A stretch of DNA of 64,000 nucleotides from Pseudoalteromonas caenipelagi (GCF_013140855.1 NZ_JABBPG010000008.1:62001-126000); one strand, 5' to 3'; shown: positions 45,743-55,294, counted from the stretch's first letter. Made by a program: numbers and translations. The notes: generated from the sequence alone by a model not told the origin.

Positions 45743-48700
45743 CTATAAGCTGTTGCATTTAAATTTATAAGGTGAATTCGTCATTAAATTTAAACGAAAC
45801 AGGCATAACAGCAATAGGGCAAGAGCGAATAAGCCAAAACTGCCGCTACTTTTTGCCTGCGCGTCACCATTTTCAGTGTGAGACGTTGTTATTGGTGTAA
45901 CATTTGTTATAGGTTTATCTGACCATTTTGACGCATCTAACGGGTATGCGTCATTGTCGTCACTATAGCCATCGTTATCATCGTCATTATCTGCATTGTT
46001 ACCAACGCCATCTGAGTCGCTATCTAACCACTCTGATGCGTCTGTTGGAAAAGCATCTTCAGTATCAATGAATCCATCATTATCATCATCATTGTCTGCA
46101 TTGTTACCAACACCGTCTTGGTCGGAGTCTAGCCATTCATTGGCATCTAAAGGAAAAGCATCTACATGGTCTTGAAAGCCATCGTTATCATCATCATTAT
46201 CTATGTTGTTACCGCGGCCATCTAAATCGGTATCTAGCCATTCGCTTGGGTCCGTTGGAAAGGCATCTTCAGCATCTAAATATCCGTCATTATCATCGTC
46301 TGGGTCGCTATTGTTGCCAATGCTATCCTGATCAGAGTCTAGCCATTCATTCGCGTCATAGGGGAATGCATCTTGATTATCAACAAAACCATCATTGTCA
46401 TCATCGGTATCGGCGTTATCGCCAGTGCCGTCTTTATCAAAGTCTGCCCATTCGTTTGGATCGTTAGGAAATAGGTCTCGCAGGTCAACATAACCATCAA
46501 GATCACTATCAACCGTGCTTTCTATAAATTGACTCCAGGTATTTTGCTCAAACTGTGCAAGGTTACTGATACCATTTTTATTTAAGTCGCTTTTGGCATC
46601 TGTGGGGTCATAGGGGTTCAGGTTGTTTAAAAACTCATACCCGTTAGTCATCCCATCGTTATCAGCATCGCGGTCTTGAGCGTCGTTTATACCGTCGTTA
46701 TCTGAGTCTTGAGCAAATAATTCCTCGAGCGTGCCACCGACAACAATAGAATCTGTTAACCAAATGGTTTTATGCAAAGTGTTGGTGAATAGCTTTATTC
46801 TTAGGGTTGCAAGTTGCGTATTTTCTTGTTCAGGTAAGTCGATACTCGTTTTTACCAGTGATCCATTATCATCAATGCTTTTGCTTAGCGTCGTTACATC
46901 TAATTCATGCCACTGGCCATTGATATTTAACTCAGCAAGAACTTTTACATCGCCTTGTAACGAATCGTCGTTTTCTACCAAATAATGAAATGGAATGCTC
47001 GCTTGAGAAATGCTTTGATAATCAAGTTTAACAACATTTATACGTGCTTGTTGCTCATTGTTGTTTAGCTGTAATTGGCTTGCAATCAAAGATGGAGTGT
47101 TTGCAAGGTAGCTATTTGCATAGGTAATAAATTGACTATTTTGACATGCTTGCACTTTATTATGCGCAGTTGTTGTACCAAATAGGTTACCGTTTGTTGA
47201 TGATGTGTATTGGCGTTTAGCGACGATAAATTGATCGCAAACAAGTACCGAGTCATCAATATAGTCGCTGTATTGTAAGTTGTTGTGGCTTTTTAATTCA
47301 TCTCGAAAAACCAGCTGGCTATCAAAGCCAGCTTGATGTGCATCAATGACTAAGGCTTGCCAATCAATATTAAAATTACGTTCAATGGTAGCGTGGTTAC
47401 GCTGTTTTACCCCCGCCTGTTCAAAATTAAAAGTAGGGGTGGTAACGTACTTGTAGGGAGTCTTTTGCTCTGTTAACTGATATTTATAGCTGTTTGCAAA
47501 CGTCGATTGCTGAGGGTTGCCATGCACCGTTAAACTTAAAGGCTGAGATAATCGGTGGGCTGAACTTAGTGCTTTTGCAAATGCTCTACCTGATGTGTAT
47601 ACACCGAGTGTATTACTATTAAATGGGGTGTCGTCACGAATAGTTTCAAGATTGTTATAGACTAACCACTTAAACTCGTTATGGTGTTGGGCAGAGACTG
47701 AAAATACAGTGCTGCTTGATGAGCCGTCTAACTCAATGGCTTTATTGCCATCGAGCTTATCGATACTTTGCGACCATGCATATAAATGATAATCATCTGC
47801 TGAACTTGCTGTATCACCATACATGAGTGAGAAGCTTAAAATATTGCCTTGTGGTATCGATGATGAGAATAGCGGTTTGCTTACAAACATACCGTTATTT
47901 GACAGGTCAAAAAACTTGCTCCAGCGTGTTTGTTGGCTTTTATTCGCGATATCAAAAAACACGCCAAACCCCTCTAATTCATTGAGGTCTCTTGAAGCAC
48001 CTTGATGATCTAGCCAGCTTTGTACTTTGATTTTATGTGGCGCTTGCGCTGTTGAAATTGAAATATGCGATGCGTCTTTTATATCAAGTGTTTTAACCAC
48101 GATGGCTTCTTTATCGGCAAGGCTGTACCACGCATTCAGTGTGTATTGCCCCGGTCTGAGTAGGTACTGCGTTTGTGTGATGTACTGATCGGTATAAGAG
48201 CCACTATTGTCGTGCTCTTTGAGCCATAACTCTTTAACAAGTTGCTGCGAGTTAATCGTGTATTCAATCGCGTCTAGCATGATAATGGGCACGTAAAGTT
48301 GTGCGCTTTCATGCTCTATGACTAATTGGGCTTCGTGTAAAAAGTCACTGGCATAATCTAACTCTTTGCTTGATTTAACTGTTATTTTAAAACGATGGGT
48401 AGCATTGGGCGCAAGTGTAAGTGAACTGGTACTATCAATAGAGTATGAGATGTTTGTTTGATCACTAGGGACTTTAATGTGCGCTTTTAATGTAACAGGT
48501 TCATCAGATATGTTTTTTATTGCAACACTGTGCTCAGAGTTGTGTACATCGCCGTCTCTATTGAGTTTGCCAATCATCACTTGTGATTGAAAAGGGAGTA
48601 ATTTTGCGTTCAGTGCGCGCGTGATACTCATCTGACCGTTACCCTGTTTGGCAAATGGAGCGTGCTTATTGTAGGAATGCGCCACAATCAAAGACTTTAT

Positions 48701-49891
48701 TTCAAGTGGACTTAAAGTTGGGCGCTGTTCTTTTAACAAAGAAGCTAACCCTGCAACATGGGGGGCTGCCATTGATGTACCTGACATCGTGGTATCAGAA
48801 CTGTTAAGCGCAAGCGAATTAATCATGTAGCCAGGCGCGATTATATCGGGCTTTTGATAGCTGTGAGATAAAATAGGGCCTTGAGAACTAAACTCAGAGA
48901 CTGCTTTGGTATTATCGTAACTACCCGACGAGCCTACCGTTATTGCTAGTTCTGCGTTGCCGGGACTACCTATGGTTTGCGGTCCAAGCGCGCCCACATT
49001 ACCTGCAGAAACCACGACAGTTACGCCTTTTTTTACAACATTATTTACTGCAATAGTAAGCGGGCTATCAATATCACCTTTACCACCCAAGCTCATGTTG
49101 ATGATATCTGCTCCGTCATCGGTATTTGGGTCACCATCGGGGTCAAGAGCATGTTCAAAGGCTTGTAAAATAGCACTAACGGGGCATGTTTTGGTACATA
49201 CTTTGTAAGCCAAAATTTTAGCATCCGGTGCAATACCAGGGTTTTGTCCTTGTGCTGCAATAATACCGGCTACGTGAGTACCGTGGCCGTTTTCATCCAT
49301 AGGATCATGATTGTTGTCTATAAAGTTATAGCCTCCGACTACTTTGCAAGCAGGGCCAAAACACCCACCGAGTGCAGGGTGTGTGTAGTCAACACCTGAG
49401 TCCAACACTGCAACGGTTACACCAAGGCCCGTAGGTGTAGTTTGGTCTGCACCACTTCGAAAAGATAAATAGGCCCCTCTTGCTGCTATTTTATCAAGTG
49501 GTGGTAAAGTTTTATCTTCAACAATATGAATGCGCTTGACCATCGGAAGACGCTGCAGAGCTTGAATATCTGCACGTTTTCCTTTGCCTGAAAATCCGTT
49601 TAGCACCGTGTTGTAATTGGCATCAATAACGATACTTGGACTAACGCGATGCACTGACCTGATAACGTGTTGCTGGCGTTGGGCCAATTGCTGGGCATTT
49701 TGTGCCTTGCTAAGATGCAGTGAGCTGGCTGTTTTAGGTTGAGTATTAAGTTCAACAATGAAGTTAACGTTTTGAGCTAAATCAGCGGTGTTGATACTAG
49801 CTAAGTCATTGGATGCATTGGTGAACAATGAGCAGGTGAGCAAAAACAGTGAAAATAAGCATTTTCGAGAAGAGCATTCAACAACTGCCAT
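45743..49891 (-). CDS. Large S8 serine protease with calcium-binding repeats and C-terminal anchor
   Basis: A 1382-residue subtilisin-family protease. ATG at 49891 begins a signal peptide (to about 27, LFTNA). An inhibitor_I9-like propeptide follows (NFIVELNTQP to RIHIVEDKTLPPL). The triad is about Asp164 in VLDSGVDYTHP, His203 in NGHGTHVAG and Ser373 in SGTSMAAPHV. A long beta-rich region covers about 430-1050. Then come thrombospondin type 3-like repeats, rich in Asp and Asn (about 1138-1322). The tail SSGSFGLFALALLLLCLFRLN is a small-residue patch, a hydrophobic helix and a basic end, as in GlyGly-CTERM sorting signals processed by rhombosortase. So it may be held at the surface before release. 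Confidence 0.88.
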   Translation of the reverse strand: MAVVECSSRKCLFSLFLLTCSLFTNASNDLASINTADLAQNVNFIVELNTQPKTASSLHLSKAQNAQQLAQRQQHVIRSVHRVSPSIVIDANYNTVLNGFSGKGKRADIQALQRLPMVKRIHIVEDKTLPPLDKIAARGAYLSFRSGADQTTPTGLGVTVAVLDSGVDYTHPALGGCFGPACKVVGGYNFIDNNHDPMDENGHGTHVAGIIAAQGQNPGIAPDAKILAYKVCTKTCPVSAILQAFEHALDPDGDPNTDDGADIINMSLGGKGDIDSPLTIAVNNVVKKGVTVVVSAGNVGALGPQTIGSPGNAELAITVGSSGSYDNTKAVSEFSSQGPILSHSYQKPDIIAPGYMINSLALNSSDTTMSGTSMAAPHVAGLASLLKEQRPTLSPLEIKSLIVAHSYNKHAPFAKQGNGQMSITRALNAKLLPFQSQVMIGKLNRDGDVHNSEHSVAIKNISDEPVTLKAHIKVPSDQTNISYSIDSTSSLTLAPNATHRFKITVKSSKELDYASDFLHEAQLVIEHESAQLYVPIIMLDAIEYTINSQQLVKELWLKEHDNSGSYTDQYITQTQYLLRPGQYTLNAWYSLADKEAIVVKTLDIKDASHISISTAQAPHKIKVQSWLDHQGASRDLNELEGFGVFFDIANKSQQTRWSKFFDLSNNGMFVSKPLFSSSIPQGNILSFSLMYGDTASSADDYHLYAWSQSIDKLDGNKAIELDGSSSSTVFSVSAQHHNEFKWLVYNNLETIRDDTPFNSNTLGVYTSGRAFAKALSSAHRLSQPLSLTVHGNPQQSTFANSYKYQLTEQKTPYKYVTTPTFNFEQAGVKQRNHATIERNFNIDWQALVIDAHQAGFDSQLVFRDELKSHNNLQYSDYIDDSVLVCDQFIVAKRQYTSSTNGNLFGTTTAHNKVQACQNSQFITYANSYLANTPSLIASQLQLNNNEQQARINVVKLDYQSISQASIPFHYLVENDDSLQGDVKVLAELNINGQWHELDVTTLSKSIDDNGSLVKTSIDLPEQENTQLATLRIKLFTNTLHKTIWLTDSIVVGGTLEELFAQDSDNDGINDAQDRDADNDGMTNGYEFLNNLNPYDPTDAKSDLNKNGISNLAQFEQNTWSQFIESTVDSDLDGYVDLRDLFPNDPNEWADFDKDGTGDNADTDDDNDGFVDNQDAFPYDANEWLDSDQDSIGNNSDPDDDNDGYLDAEDAFPTDPSEWLDTDLDGRGNNIDNDDDNDGFQDHVDAFPLDANEWLDSDQDGVGNNADNDDDNDGFIDTEDAFPTDASEWLDSDSDGVGNNADNDDDNDGYSDDNDAYPLDASKWSDKPITNVTPITTSHTENGDAQAKSSGSFGLFALALLLLCLFRLNLMTNSPYKFKCNSL
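45925..46480 (-). repeat. Five 105-bp repeats encoding calcium-binding modules
   Basis: The unit is 35 residues: DAFP-DA-EWLDSD-DG-GNN-D-DDDNDG. Five copies plus a partial sixth (ending DAYPLDASKW) lie in tandem. Each holds DxDxDG-type calcium loops of the thrombospondin type 3 class. Nucleotide similarity is high, though less uniform than in the STAND gene. Confidence 0.85.
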
Positions 49892-50174
49892 GGTAACCAA
49901 AAACCTTTTAATTAGTGCATATAAAAGGCTTGGCATTGTACAGGTTGGTTATTTTTCAGGTACTCAATCGGTTGGTTTTTTGGTGAAGCTTTGTAAATAC
50001 ATCATACTCAAAACAGAATCCATAATTCGCTGTATAAATTCATTTAACACAGCAACATCGCAGCGCTCAATCTTAGGTGATTGTTATTAATAAAAAATTA
50101 AACTGTTGTAATTATTAAAGCAGGTTATAGAATCTTGCCTTTGCTAAGAAATAGATCCTCATGGAGTTGGTTGT

Positions 50175-51197
50175 ATGCAAATAAGGAAGCTAAATACACT
50201 TAGAGCACTTGCTGCCCTCATCGTTTTTTTTACTCACTTTAGTGATCTTACCAATTGGCTCGATGGCGCTTTAGGCGGTGGTTCTGGGGCTTATGGGGTT
50301 ATGCTGTTTTTTTTACTGAGTGGCTTTTTAATGGCACACCTGTATTTAGATAAGCAATGTAATCGACAAAACATAACGGATTATTTTTTGGCGAGGGTAG
50401 GGCGAGTTATTCCCCTTTACTTAGTTATTGTGTTTGCTTCTTATTTTTTTACTCAAGCCGACAAAAACGTGCTCTATAACATTGCTGATTATAATACTCT
50501 TGTCGGTCATTTATTGTTCGTTTATGGTGAAAGTGTGCTGTGGTCTATCCCCCCAGAAGTGCATTTTTATTTTATCTTTGTTTTGTTATGGTCACTTTCA
50601 CAACATCGAAAAGGCTATATTTATGTAGTGATAATTGCAGTTATGTTATTGCTCTTTTTCACTAACTTCCCGAAGGTATTTGGTGACTTCTACGGTATTC
50701 CATACAATTTATTTAGTATTTTAAGAACCTTGCCTTTTTTCTTTATCGGCGTCATTTTTGGGTTGCATTATAAGTGCGCAAATATTCCGGCTTATTTACG
50801 AAGCCATTGGTTTATTTTAGCGTTGTGCTTAATTCCATTGATGTATCCTGAGTTTTCACCTATCACGTCGGACTCTAAAAATAGGATGTGGTTAAGTTAT
50901 GAAGTGTTGTTTGTAATGGGGACAGTGTTTTTCTGTATAGTCTTTTTAGTGCCTGATAACAATGTCTTGCTGTCTAATAGGCTTGGAGATTTTATTGGCA
51001 AGATATCGTATTCACTGTATTTATTACATATGCCAATCATTGAAGTGGTTAACACATTAGCGCTATCCGTTGAACTAAAGCTGATTCTGTCATTGTTGCT
51101 GAGTGTTTTGGCCGCTTATTTATCTTTCAAACTTTTTGAAAGGCCAATCGCAAAAGCGATAAGAAAACGCGCTTGTGACAAAGTGGCAACACCCTAG
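50175..51197 (+). CDS. Acyltransferase 3 family membrane protein
   Basis: A 340-residue inner-membrane protein with about ten hydrophobic segments. LNTLRALAALIVFFTHF at the N-terminus holds the conserved arginine and histidine of the family, and FLLSGFLMAHLYLDK and YFLARVGRVIPLYL follow in order. Such enzymes O-acylate sugars of lipopolysaccharide, peptidoglycan or exopolysaccharide. No glycan cluster is nearby, so the acceptor is unknown. GGAG lies just upstream of the ATG. Confidence 0.87.
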   Translation: MQIRKLNTLRALAALIVFFTHFSDLTNWLDGALGGGSGAYGVMLFFLLSGFLMAHLYLDKQCNRQNITDYFLARVGRVIPLYLVIVFASYFFTQADKNVLYNIADYNTLVGHLLFVYGESVLWSIPPEVHFYFIFVLLWSLSQHRKGYIYVVIIAVMLLLFFTNFPKVFGDFYGIPYNLFSILRTLPFFFIGVIFGLHYKCANIPAYLRSHWFILALCLIPLMYPEFSPITSDSKNRMWLSYEVLFVMGTVFFCIVFLVPDNNVLLSNRLGDFIGKISYSLYLLHMPIIEVVNTLALSVELKLILSLLLSVLAAYLSFKLFERPIAKAIRKRACDKVATP

Positions 51198-51533
51198 GGC
51201 GAACTCAACCAACTAGTCTATTTTTCTTCAACCCAAATCTAAAGTGGGGATGCTTGGCTATCGTTTTGTTTAATTTTTTTGAACTGTTTTTCATGGTTGC
51301 TTACTAATTAGTTTAACAAAATATTGCATAGATACGTTCCTTATTATCTAATTGTTTGAATTTATTGATATATTTTTGTTGGTAACTTTCTATTACTTTC
51401 ATTGTTATTAAACGGAATAAATATTTCTTGTTAAATAATTATAAAAAAATTGACAATACAAACAGAGTAATTGTATTTTGCACTCTTAATAGGTACATGG
51501 GCTGGGCGATAGTCACATAATTAGGATGCAAAA
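51198..51533. other. AT-rich region upstream of the M6 protease
   Basis: About 336 bases with no supported gene. It contains the candidate promoter of the M6 gene (51450-51479). Confidence 0.4.
51450..51479 (+). promoter_or_regulatory. Candidate sigma-70 promoter of the M6 protease
   Basis: TTGACA at 51450-51455 and TATTTT at 51474-51479 are separated by 18 bases in very AT-rich DNA. The -35 box is perfect, the -10 box is moderate. Transcription would begin about 45 bases before the ATG at 51534. Confidence 0.4.
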
Positions 51534-53744
51534 ATGAAGAAAAAAAATGTACTGTTAGCTGCTGCAATATCACTCATTTGTAGCGGTGCATATGCCAGTA
51601 GCACAAACGTCACAATTAAACCGTTGTTAGAAAATAGCGGCGGTAAAGCTGAGATTGAACGCAACCAAATATTAAAAACTAAGTGGCATGTGGCACGTGG
51701 TAAGGCCAGTGGCTCAGGTTTTGACAATTCAAAACCTTTAAAAGCAACTGGCAGAGCATGGCAAGGTGCAGTGACGACTGACCGTGTGCTGGCAATTTTG
51801 ATAGATTTCCCTGACTATCCAGTCAATGCTGTAACTTCTGATCTAACTAGAAATTACTACTCAGATTATTCGGTTGAACATTATCGTGACATGCTATTTT
51901 CGAGTACTGGTTACGCAGGGCCGAGTGGTCAAAACTTAATAAGTATGAAGCAGTACTATTTAGATCAAAGTGGTGGTTCATATCAAGTTGAAGGAAAAGT
52001 GTTTGGTTGGTATACCGCCGCAAACAACGCTGCTTACTATGGTGCTCCAGGCCAAGCAGGACAAGTTGATATCAATGCTCAGGCACTTGTAATGGAAGCG
52101 ATTAATCATCTTGCAAATGACCCCAGCGTAGATTTGAGTTATTTCGACCAAGAAGATCGCTATGATTACGATGGTGATGGTGACTTAAGAGAGCCCGATG
52201 GCATTTTAGATCATGTGATGATTTATCACTCATCAATTGATCAAGCTGCAGGAGGGGGTGATTTAGGTGAAGATGCTATTTGGTCACACCGTTCGGCAGT
52301 TGGCTTTCAACCTGTTGGTACTACAGGCTACAGAGTTCACGATTATACACTGCAGCCCGTTGATGGTGCCGCTGGTGTATCAGCACATGAATATGGTCAT
52401 GATTTAGGGCTACCAGACGAGTACGATGTTAACTATACCGAGGATGGGCTTGGAGAAATTGAAAAGGCGCCAGGTTCATTAGTTGGCTTTTGGTCGGTTA
52501 TGTCTTCAGGGTCTTATGGAGGAGAAATTAGTGGGACAGCGCCTACAGGAATGAGTCCTTTTGCCAAACAATACTTGCAATCTTCTATGGGCGGAAACTG
52601 GTTCGTTGGCACTGATTTACATGAAAATGAACTTACCTCAACAGGTAGTGTTTATAAGTTAGATGCTGCGTCTGTACGTGGTAATAACAATGACTATATT
52701 CGCATTGACTTGAACGATAAGACCGTTAAAGAGCTTTTACCAAGTGATAACAAAGGTTTTATCAGCTCACCTGTTACTGGCTCTGACTTAGCCATTAAAA
52801 CGCTGGATTTTGAAGTTGACTTAAGTGCGAAGTCAGAAGCGGTTTTAACTTTTGTTACTGATTATAAAACAGATAAAAATAACTCTTTAATTCAGGTGCG
52901 AGTAACGGATGGCAATGGAGACTTGCATGTCGTAAATGGTAATTTGACCGATATGTTAAGCCGCTTTTCTCAGTACATTGGTCCTGGGTTTGCGGGGCGT
53001 TCTGACGGCCCTCGTGATGCTGAGTTTGATTTAACTTACTTTGCAGGCCAAAAAATTACAGTGTCTTTGCAATATTGGGCATTTAATACTGGCCATATTG
53101 GCGTTATCTTTGATGATATTAAAGTAATGGCTGAGTCAGAGGTTTTGGTTGACTATGATGCTGACAAAGCAAGCAACCTAGGTCTTGCTATCAATGGTTT
53201 TGAAGCGTCTACAGGTGAATTTGATTATCCACATTATTATCTGGTCGAGTGGCGTCAGCACTTTGGTGTTGATGAAGCCTTAAAAGACACAACGCGTGGA
53301 GCAAGTTACTCACCTGGTATGCTTGTTTGGTATGTTGATACTTCATACCGTCCAGTATCGCGTGCAGGTGCAAGTACAGTTCAGCAAGGTGATAATCATG
53401 TTGCCGATCACCCAGGTGAAGGTTGGTTAGGGCTCGTGGATGCAGATAGAAACCCTATCTTGTATAGCACAGGTGAAATGGCAGGCTCGGTAATGCAGAT
53501 CCGTGATGCGGCTTTTAGCTTAGACGTTCAAGAACCATTTGATTGGAAAAGCATTATAAGTGGTGTTACGTTGTCAGACCCGTTTATCAATAACAACCCT
53601 CGATTCATAGACTGGGATGATTATTCAAATTACTTGCGTCCAGCGACAGGGCGTAACATCCCTAAAAAAGGCATTATTATTGATGTATTGGAGCAAAGCG
53701 AAGATAGATCAGTGGCTTCAATAAGAATTTCTAAAGTTTGGTGA
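51534..53744 (+). CDS. Secreted M6 metalloprotease, immune inhibitor A-like
   Basis: A 736-residue zinc protease. Signal peptide about 1-21 (GAYAS). LIDFPDYPVNAV starts the catalytic domain and HEYGHDLGLPDEYD (about residue 285) is the zinc motif of the M6 family, followed by WSVMSSGSYGG. The C-terminal half is beta-rich with a VDYDADKASNLGLAI region and a WYVDTSYR segment typical of InhA relatives such as Vibrio PrtV. It degrades extracellular proteins. The terminator at 53764 follows. Confidence 0.9.
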   Translation: MKKKNVLLAAAISLICSGAYASSTNVTIKPLLENSGGKAEIERNQILKTKWHVARGKASGSGFDNSKPLKATGRAWQGAVTTDRVLAILIDFPDYPVNAVTSDLTRNYYSDYSVEHYRDMLFSSTGYAGPSGQNLISMKQYYLDQSGGSYQVEGKVFGWYTAANNAAYYGAPGQAGQVDINAQALVMEAINHLANDPSVDLSYFDQEDRYDYDGDGDLREPDGILDHVMIYHSSIDQAAGGGDLGEDAIWSHRSAVGFQPVGTTGYRVHDYTLQPVDGAAGVSAHEYGHDLGLPDEYDVNYTEDGLGEIEKAPGSLVGFWSVMSSGSYGGEISGTAPTGMSPFAKQYLQSSMGGNWFVGTDLHENELTSTGSVYKLDAASVRGNNNDYIRIDLNDKTVKELLPSDNKGFISSPVTGSDLAIKTLDFEVDLSAKSEAVLTFVTDYKTDKNNSLIQVRVTDGNGDLHVVNGNLTDMLSRFSQYIGPGFAGRSDGPRDAEFDLTYFAGQKITVSLQYWAFNTGHIGVIFDDIKVMAESEVLVDYDADKASNLGLAINGFEASTGEFDYPHYYLVEWRQHFGVDEALKDTTRGASYSPGMLVWYVDTSYRPVSRAGASTVQQGDNHVADHPGEGWLGLVDADRNPILYSTGEMAGSVMQIRDAAFSLDVQEPFDWKSIISGVTLSDPFINNNPRFIDWDDYSNYLRPATGRNIPKKGIIIDVLEQSEDRSVASIRISKVW

Positions 53745-53763
53745 TCAGGTGTTTGATTAAACA

Positions 53764-53795
53764 AAAGGCGACAGAGTTACTCTCATGTCGCCTTT
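53764..53795. terminator. Bidirectional terminator between the M6 and VOC genes
   Basis: AAAGGCGACA and TGTCGCCTTT form a 10-bp stem around 12 bases. TTTTGTTTAA follows on the minus strand and GGTTTATT on the plus strand, in the gap between two convergent genes. Confidence 0.8.
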
Positions 53796-53801
53796 GGTTT
53801 A

Positions 53802-54218
53802 TTAATCGTCATTATTTCGCTCGTGTGGCAGATCGCTTAGATACTCTACAAACTCGACTTCAAACCCATCTGGGTCAATAAAGTAAGCATTTCTTCTGTG
53901 CGGATTGTCATTACTTCCCTTATCAACTGGGTAGCCTGCAGCTATGAGTCGGTTGATCAAAGCGTCAAGGTTATTTACTTCAAAAGCAAAATGTCCCAAA
54001 CCAATTTGATGTCCCTCAAGCTTTCGGTTACTACCTTCTCCGTGGTCGCTAAAGGCAATGTAGTTATAGTCATCCCCAAGGTGTAGCCAATGTCGTGCTT
54101 TACCATACCATTCGCCATGTCCCTCGCTGCGTATATACCAATGAGGGAATGCAGCTTGATAGAAGTGAAGAGCTTTTTCTAAGTTTGACACCACTAAATT
54201 TACATGTTCTAAGCGCAT
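53802..54218 (-). CDS. VOC-family (glyoxalase/bleomycin resistance-like) protein
   Basis: A 138-residue metal-dependent fold protein. MRLEHVNLVVSNLEKALHFYQ opens the first beta-alpha-beta unit; GLGHFAFEVNNLDALINRL and YFIDPDGFEVEFVEYL mark the second, with metal-binding His and Glu visible. Substrate unknown. The AGGAG ribosome-binding site overlaps the stop codon of a 27-codon reading frame just upstream. A SoxR-like operator precedes that leader, suggesting induction by redox-active compounds. Confidence 0.85.
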   Translation of the reverse strand: MRLEHVNLVVSNLEKALHFYQAAFPHWYIRSEGHGEWYGKARHWLHLGDDYNYIAFSDHGEGSNRKLEGHQIGLGHFAFEVNNLDALINRLIAAGYPVDKGSNDNPHRRNAYFIDPDGFEVEFVEYLSDLPHERNNDD

Positions 54219-54227
54219 TTTTTTCTC

Positions 54228-54311
54228 CTATTTATTCTTCATCGTATCCGTTAACAACTCAAAAACTCTTTCAATAAAGCTTTGATTAATAATATTTAAA
54301 TAGTTATTCAT
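54228..54311 (-). CDS. 27-residue leader or small protein upstream of the VOC gene
   Basis: ATG at 54311 is preceded by a near-perfect AGGAGGT and opens 27 codons (MNNYLNIINQSFIERVFELL, then TDTMKNK) ending in TAG at 54228. That stop lies in the ribosome-binding site of the VOC gene, whose ATG is 10 bases on, so the two are translationally linked. The peptide looks like an amphipathic helix. It may be a leader peptide or a small protein. Confidence 0.5.
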   Translation of the reverse strand: MNNYLNIINQSFIERVFELLTDTMKNK

Positions 54312-54345
54312 TAAGCACCTCCTGTTGATTTAAGTTAACTTTAAA

Positions 54346-54365
54346 ACCTCAAGTTAACTTTAGGT
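54346..54365 (-). promoter_or_regulatory. SoxR-like operator in a 19-bp-spaced promoter, VOC gene
   Basis: ACCTCAAGTTAACTTTAGGT contains a near match (17 of 18) to the E. coli soxS operator CCTCAAGTTAACTTGAGG as I remember it. On the minus strand TTTACC and TAAAGT flank it as -35 and -10 with a 19-base spacer, the long spacing typical of MerR-family promoters. A second AAGTTAACTT core lies at 54332-54341. Confidence 0.65.
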
Positions 54366-54481
54366 AAAGGTGTTTTTTTTACTTTTTTATAATGCGAGCC
54401 GCATTAGAATTTGAGCGTTTCGGTTGTGATCTGATAATTCAATGTATAAGTATGGAAGCTCATAACTAAACGAAGGTAACA

Positions 54482-54555
54482 ATGAAGGAAAAATATCTGT
54501 TGAGATATTGGTATTTTATGCGGTAGAACATGGAGCTGCCTTTGAGCATTAAGCA
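54482..54555 (+). pseudogene. Possible stub of a LysR-family regulator
   Basis: ATG at 54482 follows GAAGG. With one base added to its A run the frame reads MKEKISVEILVFYAVEHGAA, then FEH and a stop. It resembles the first helix of a LysR-type DNA-binding domain and lies divergent to the VOC unit, as the intact LysR gene lies divergent to the flavodoxin-like gene. The evidence is short, so confidence is low. Confidence 0.25.
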
Positions 54556-54572
54556 CACAGATTAGTGTGCTT
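54551..54572 (-). terminator. Hairpin at the stop of the DUF6151 gene
   Basis: AAGCACAC and GTGTGCTT pair over 8 bp around 6 bases and include the stop codon at 54562. There is no T-tract, so terminator activity is only possible. Confidence 0.35.
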
Positions 54573-55149
54573 GGATTTGCGCAACAACAACGGGCTGGCT
54601 ATTACTGTCAAAAAACTCGCTTGGCTTGTTTTTACCCTGTAGTTTCCACAGTGCAAGCTTTTGCAATGTAGCGAGTAGTAGTTTGGTATGCCCTTGAGGA
54701 CCAAGTAGACGCTCAGGCACTCGACTAGATGCCTCCTTTATGTGGACTGAGCCTTTCATTTCTCCTGCTTTTTCAACGAGTCTGTCATCATCGATAAAGC
54801 TATGAATGATACCAATAAAGGGCCATCCTGCATTAAGGGTATTACCAATAGGCGTGTTACAGCACTTTGCATACCAGCGGTAGAGGCCCTTTTCAGTAAG
54901 CCGCAAGCAGGCTAGGTTCTCTTTCCCGTCGGTGAATTTAAAATGTGCAATAGGCACCTGTACTATGGTTGTTCCAGCATATTCATTAAGTACTTGATCG
55001 TCGCGATTGAGCACGACCGCAAACTTTTGACAGTCACTGCAATAACAGGTGAGATGATTGGCCTGTTTAGGTGAAATAGGTTCTACCTTTGCTTTCATTT
55101 TTTTGCATTGGCAGCTGAGGGATAACGTAGGTGGTATAGCCTGTTCCAT
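54562..55149 (-). CDS. DUF6151 / GFA-like zinc-binding protein
   Basis: A 195-residue cytoplasmic protein with zinc-type cysteine pairs: CQCKKMKAKV near residue 14, CYCSDCQKFA near 51-60 and KCCNTPIGN near 115, the arrangement of glutathione-dependent formaldehyde-activating (GFA)-like proteins and of DUF6151 as I remember it. Function unknown. It diverges from the DUF6058 gene, the two starts being about 145 bases apart. Confidence 0.7.
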   Translation of the reverse strand: MEQAIPPTLSLSCQCKKMKAKVEPISPKQANHLTCYCSDCQKFAVVLNRDDQVLNEYAGTTIVQVPIAHFKFTDGKENLACLRLTEKGLYRWYAKCCNTPIGNTLNAGWPFIGIIHSFIDDDRLVEKAGEMKGSVHIKEASSRVPERLLGPQGHTKLLLATLQKLALWKLQGKNKPSEFFDSNSQPVVVAQIQAH

Positions 55150-55294
55150 ATCCTAATCCTTTAATTTATATGCTAAAATAAAGCCAGTGTAATACCAGCC
55201 AATGAATCGTGCTGCCGCAAATAGTAACGCCTTTGCGTCCAGGATGAGCAAACTAAACAAACTAATTAATTATTACTATTACAAGGAACGAATA

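Noticed and set aside
45925..46480. CRISPR-like periodic array
   Set aside because: The 105-bp periodicity comes from coding repeats (DxDxDG calcium loops); there are no unique spacers between short identical repeats.
49788..50090. 100-codon frame across the start of the large S8 gene
   Set aside because: It overlaps the signal-peptide region of the S8 gene on the other strand, lacks a ribosome-binding site and has no recognisable features.
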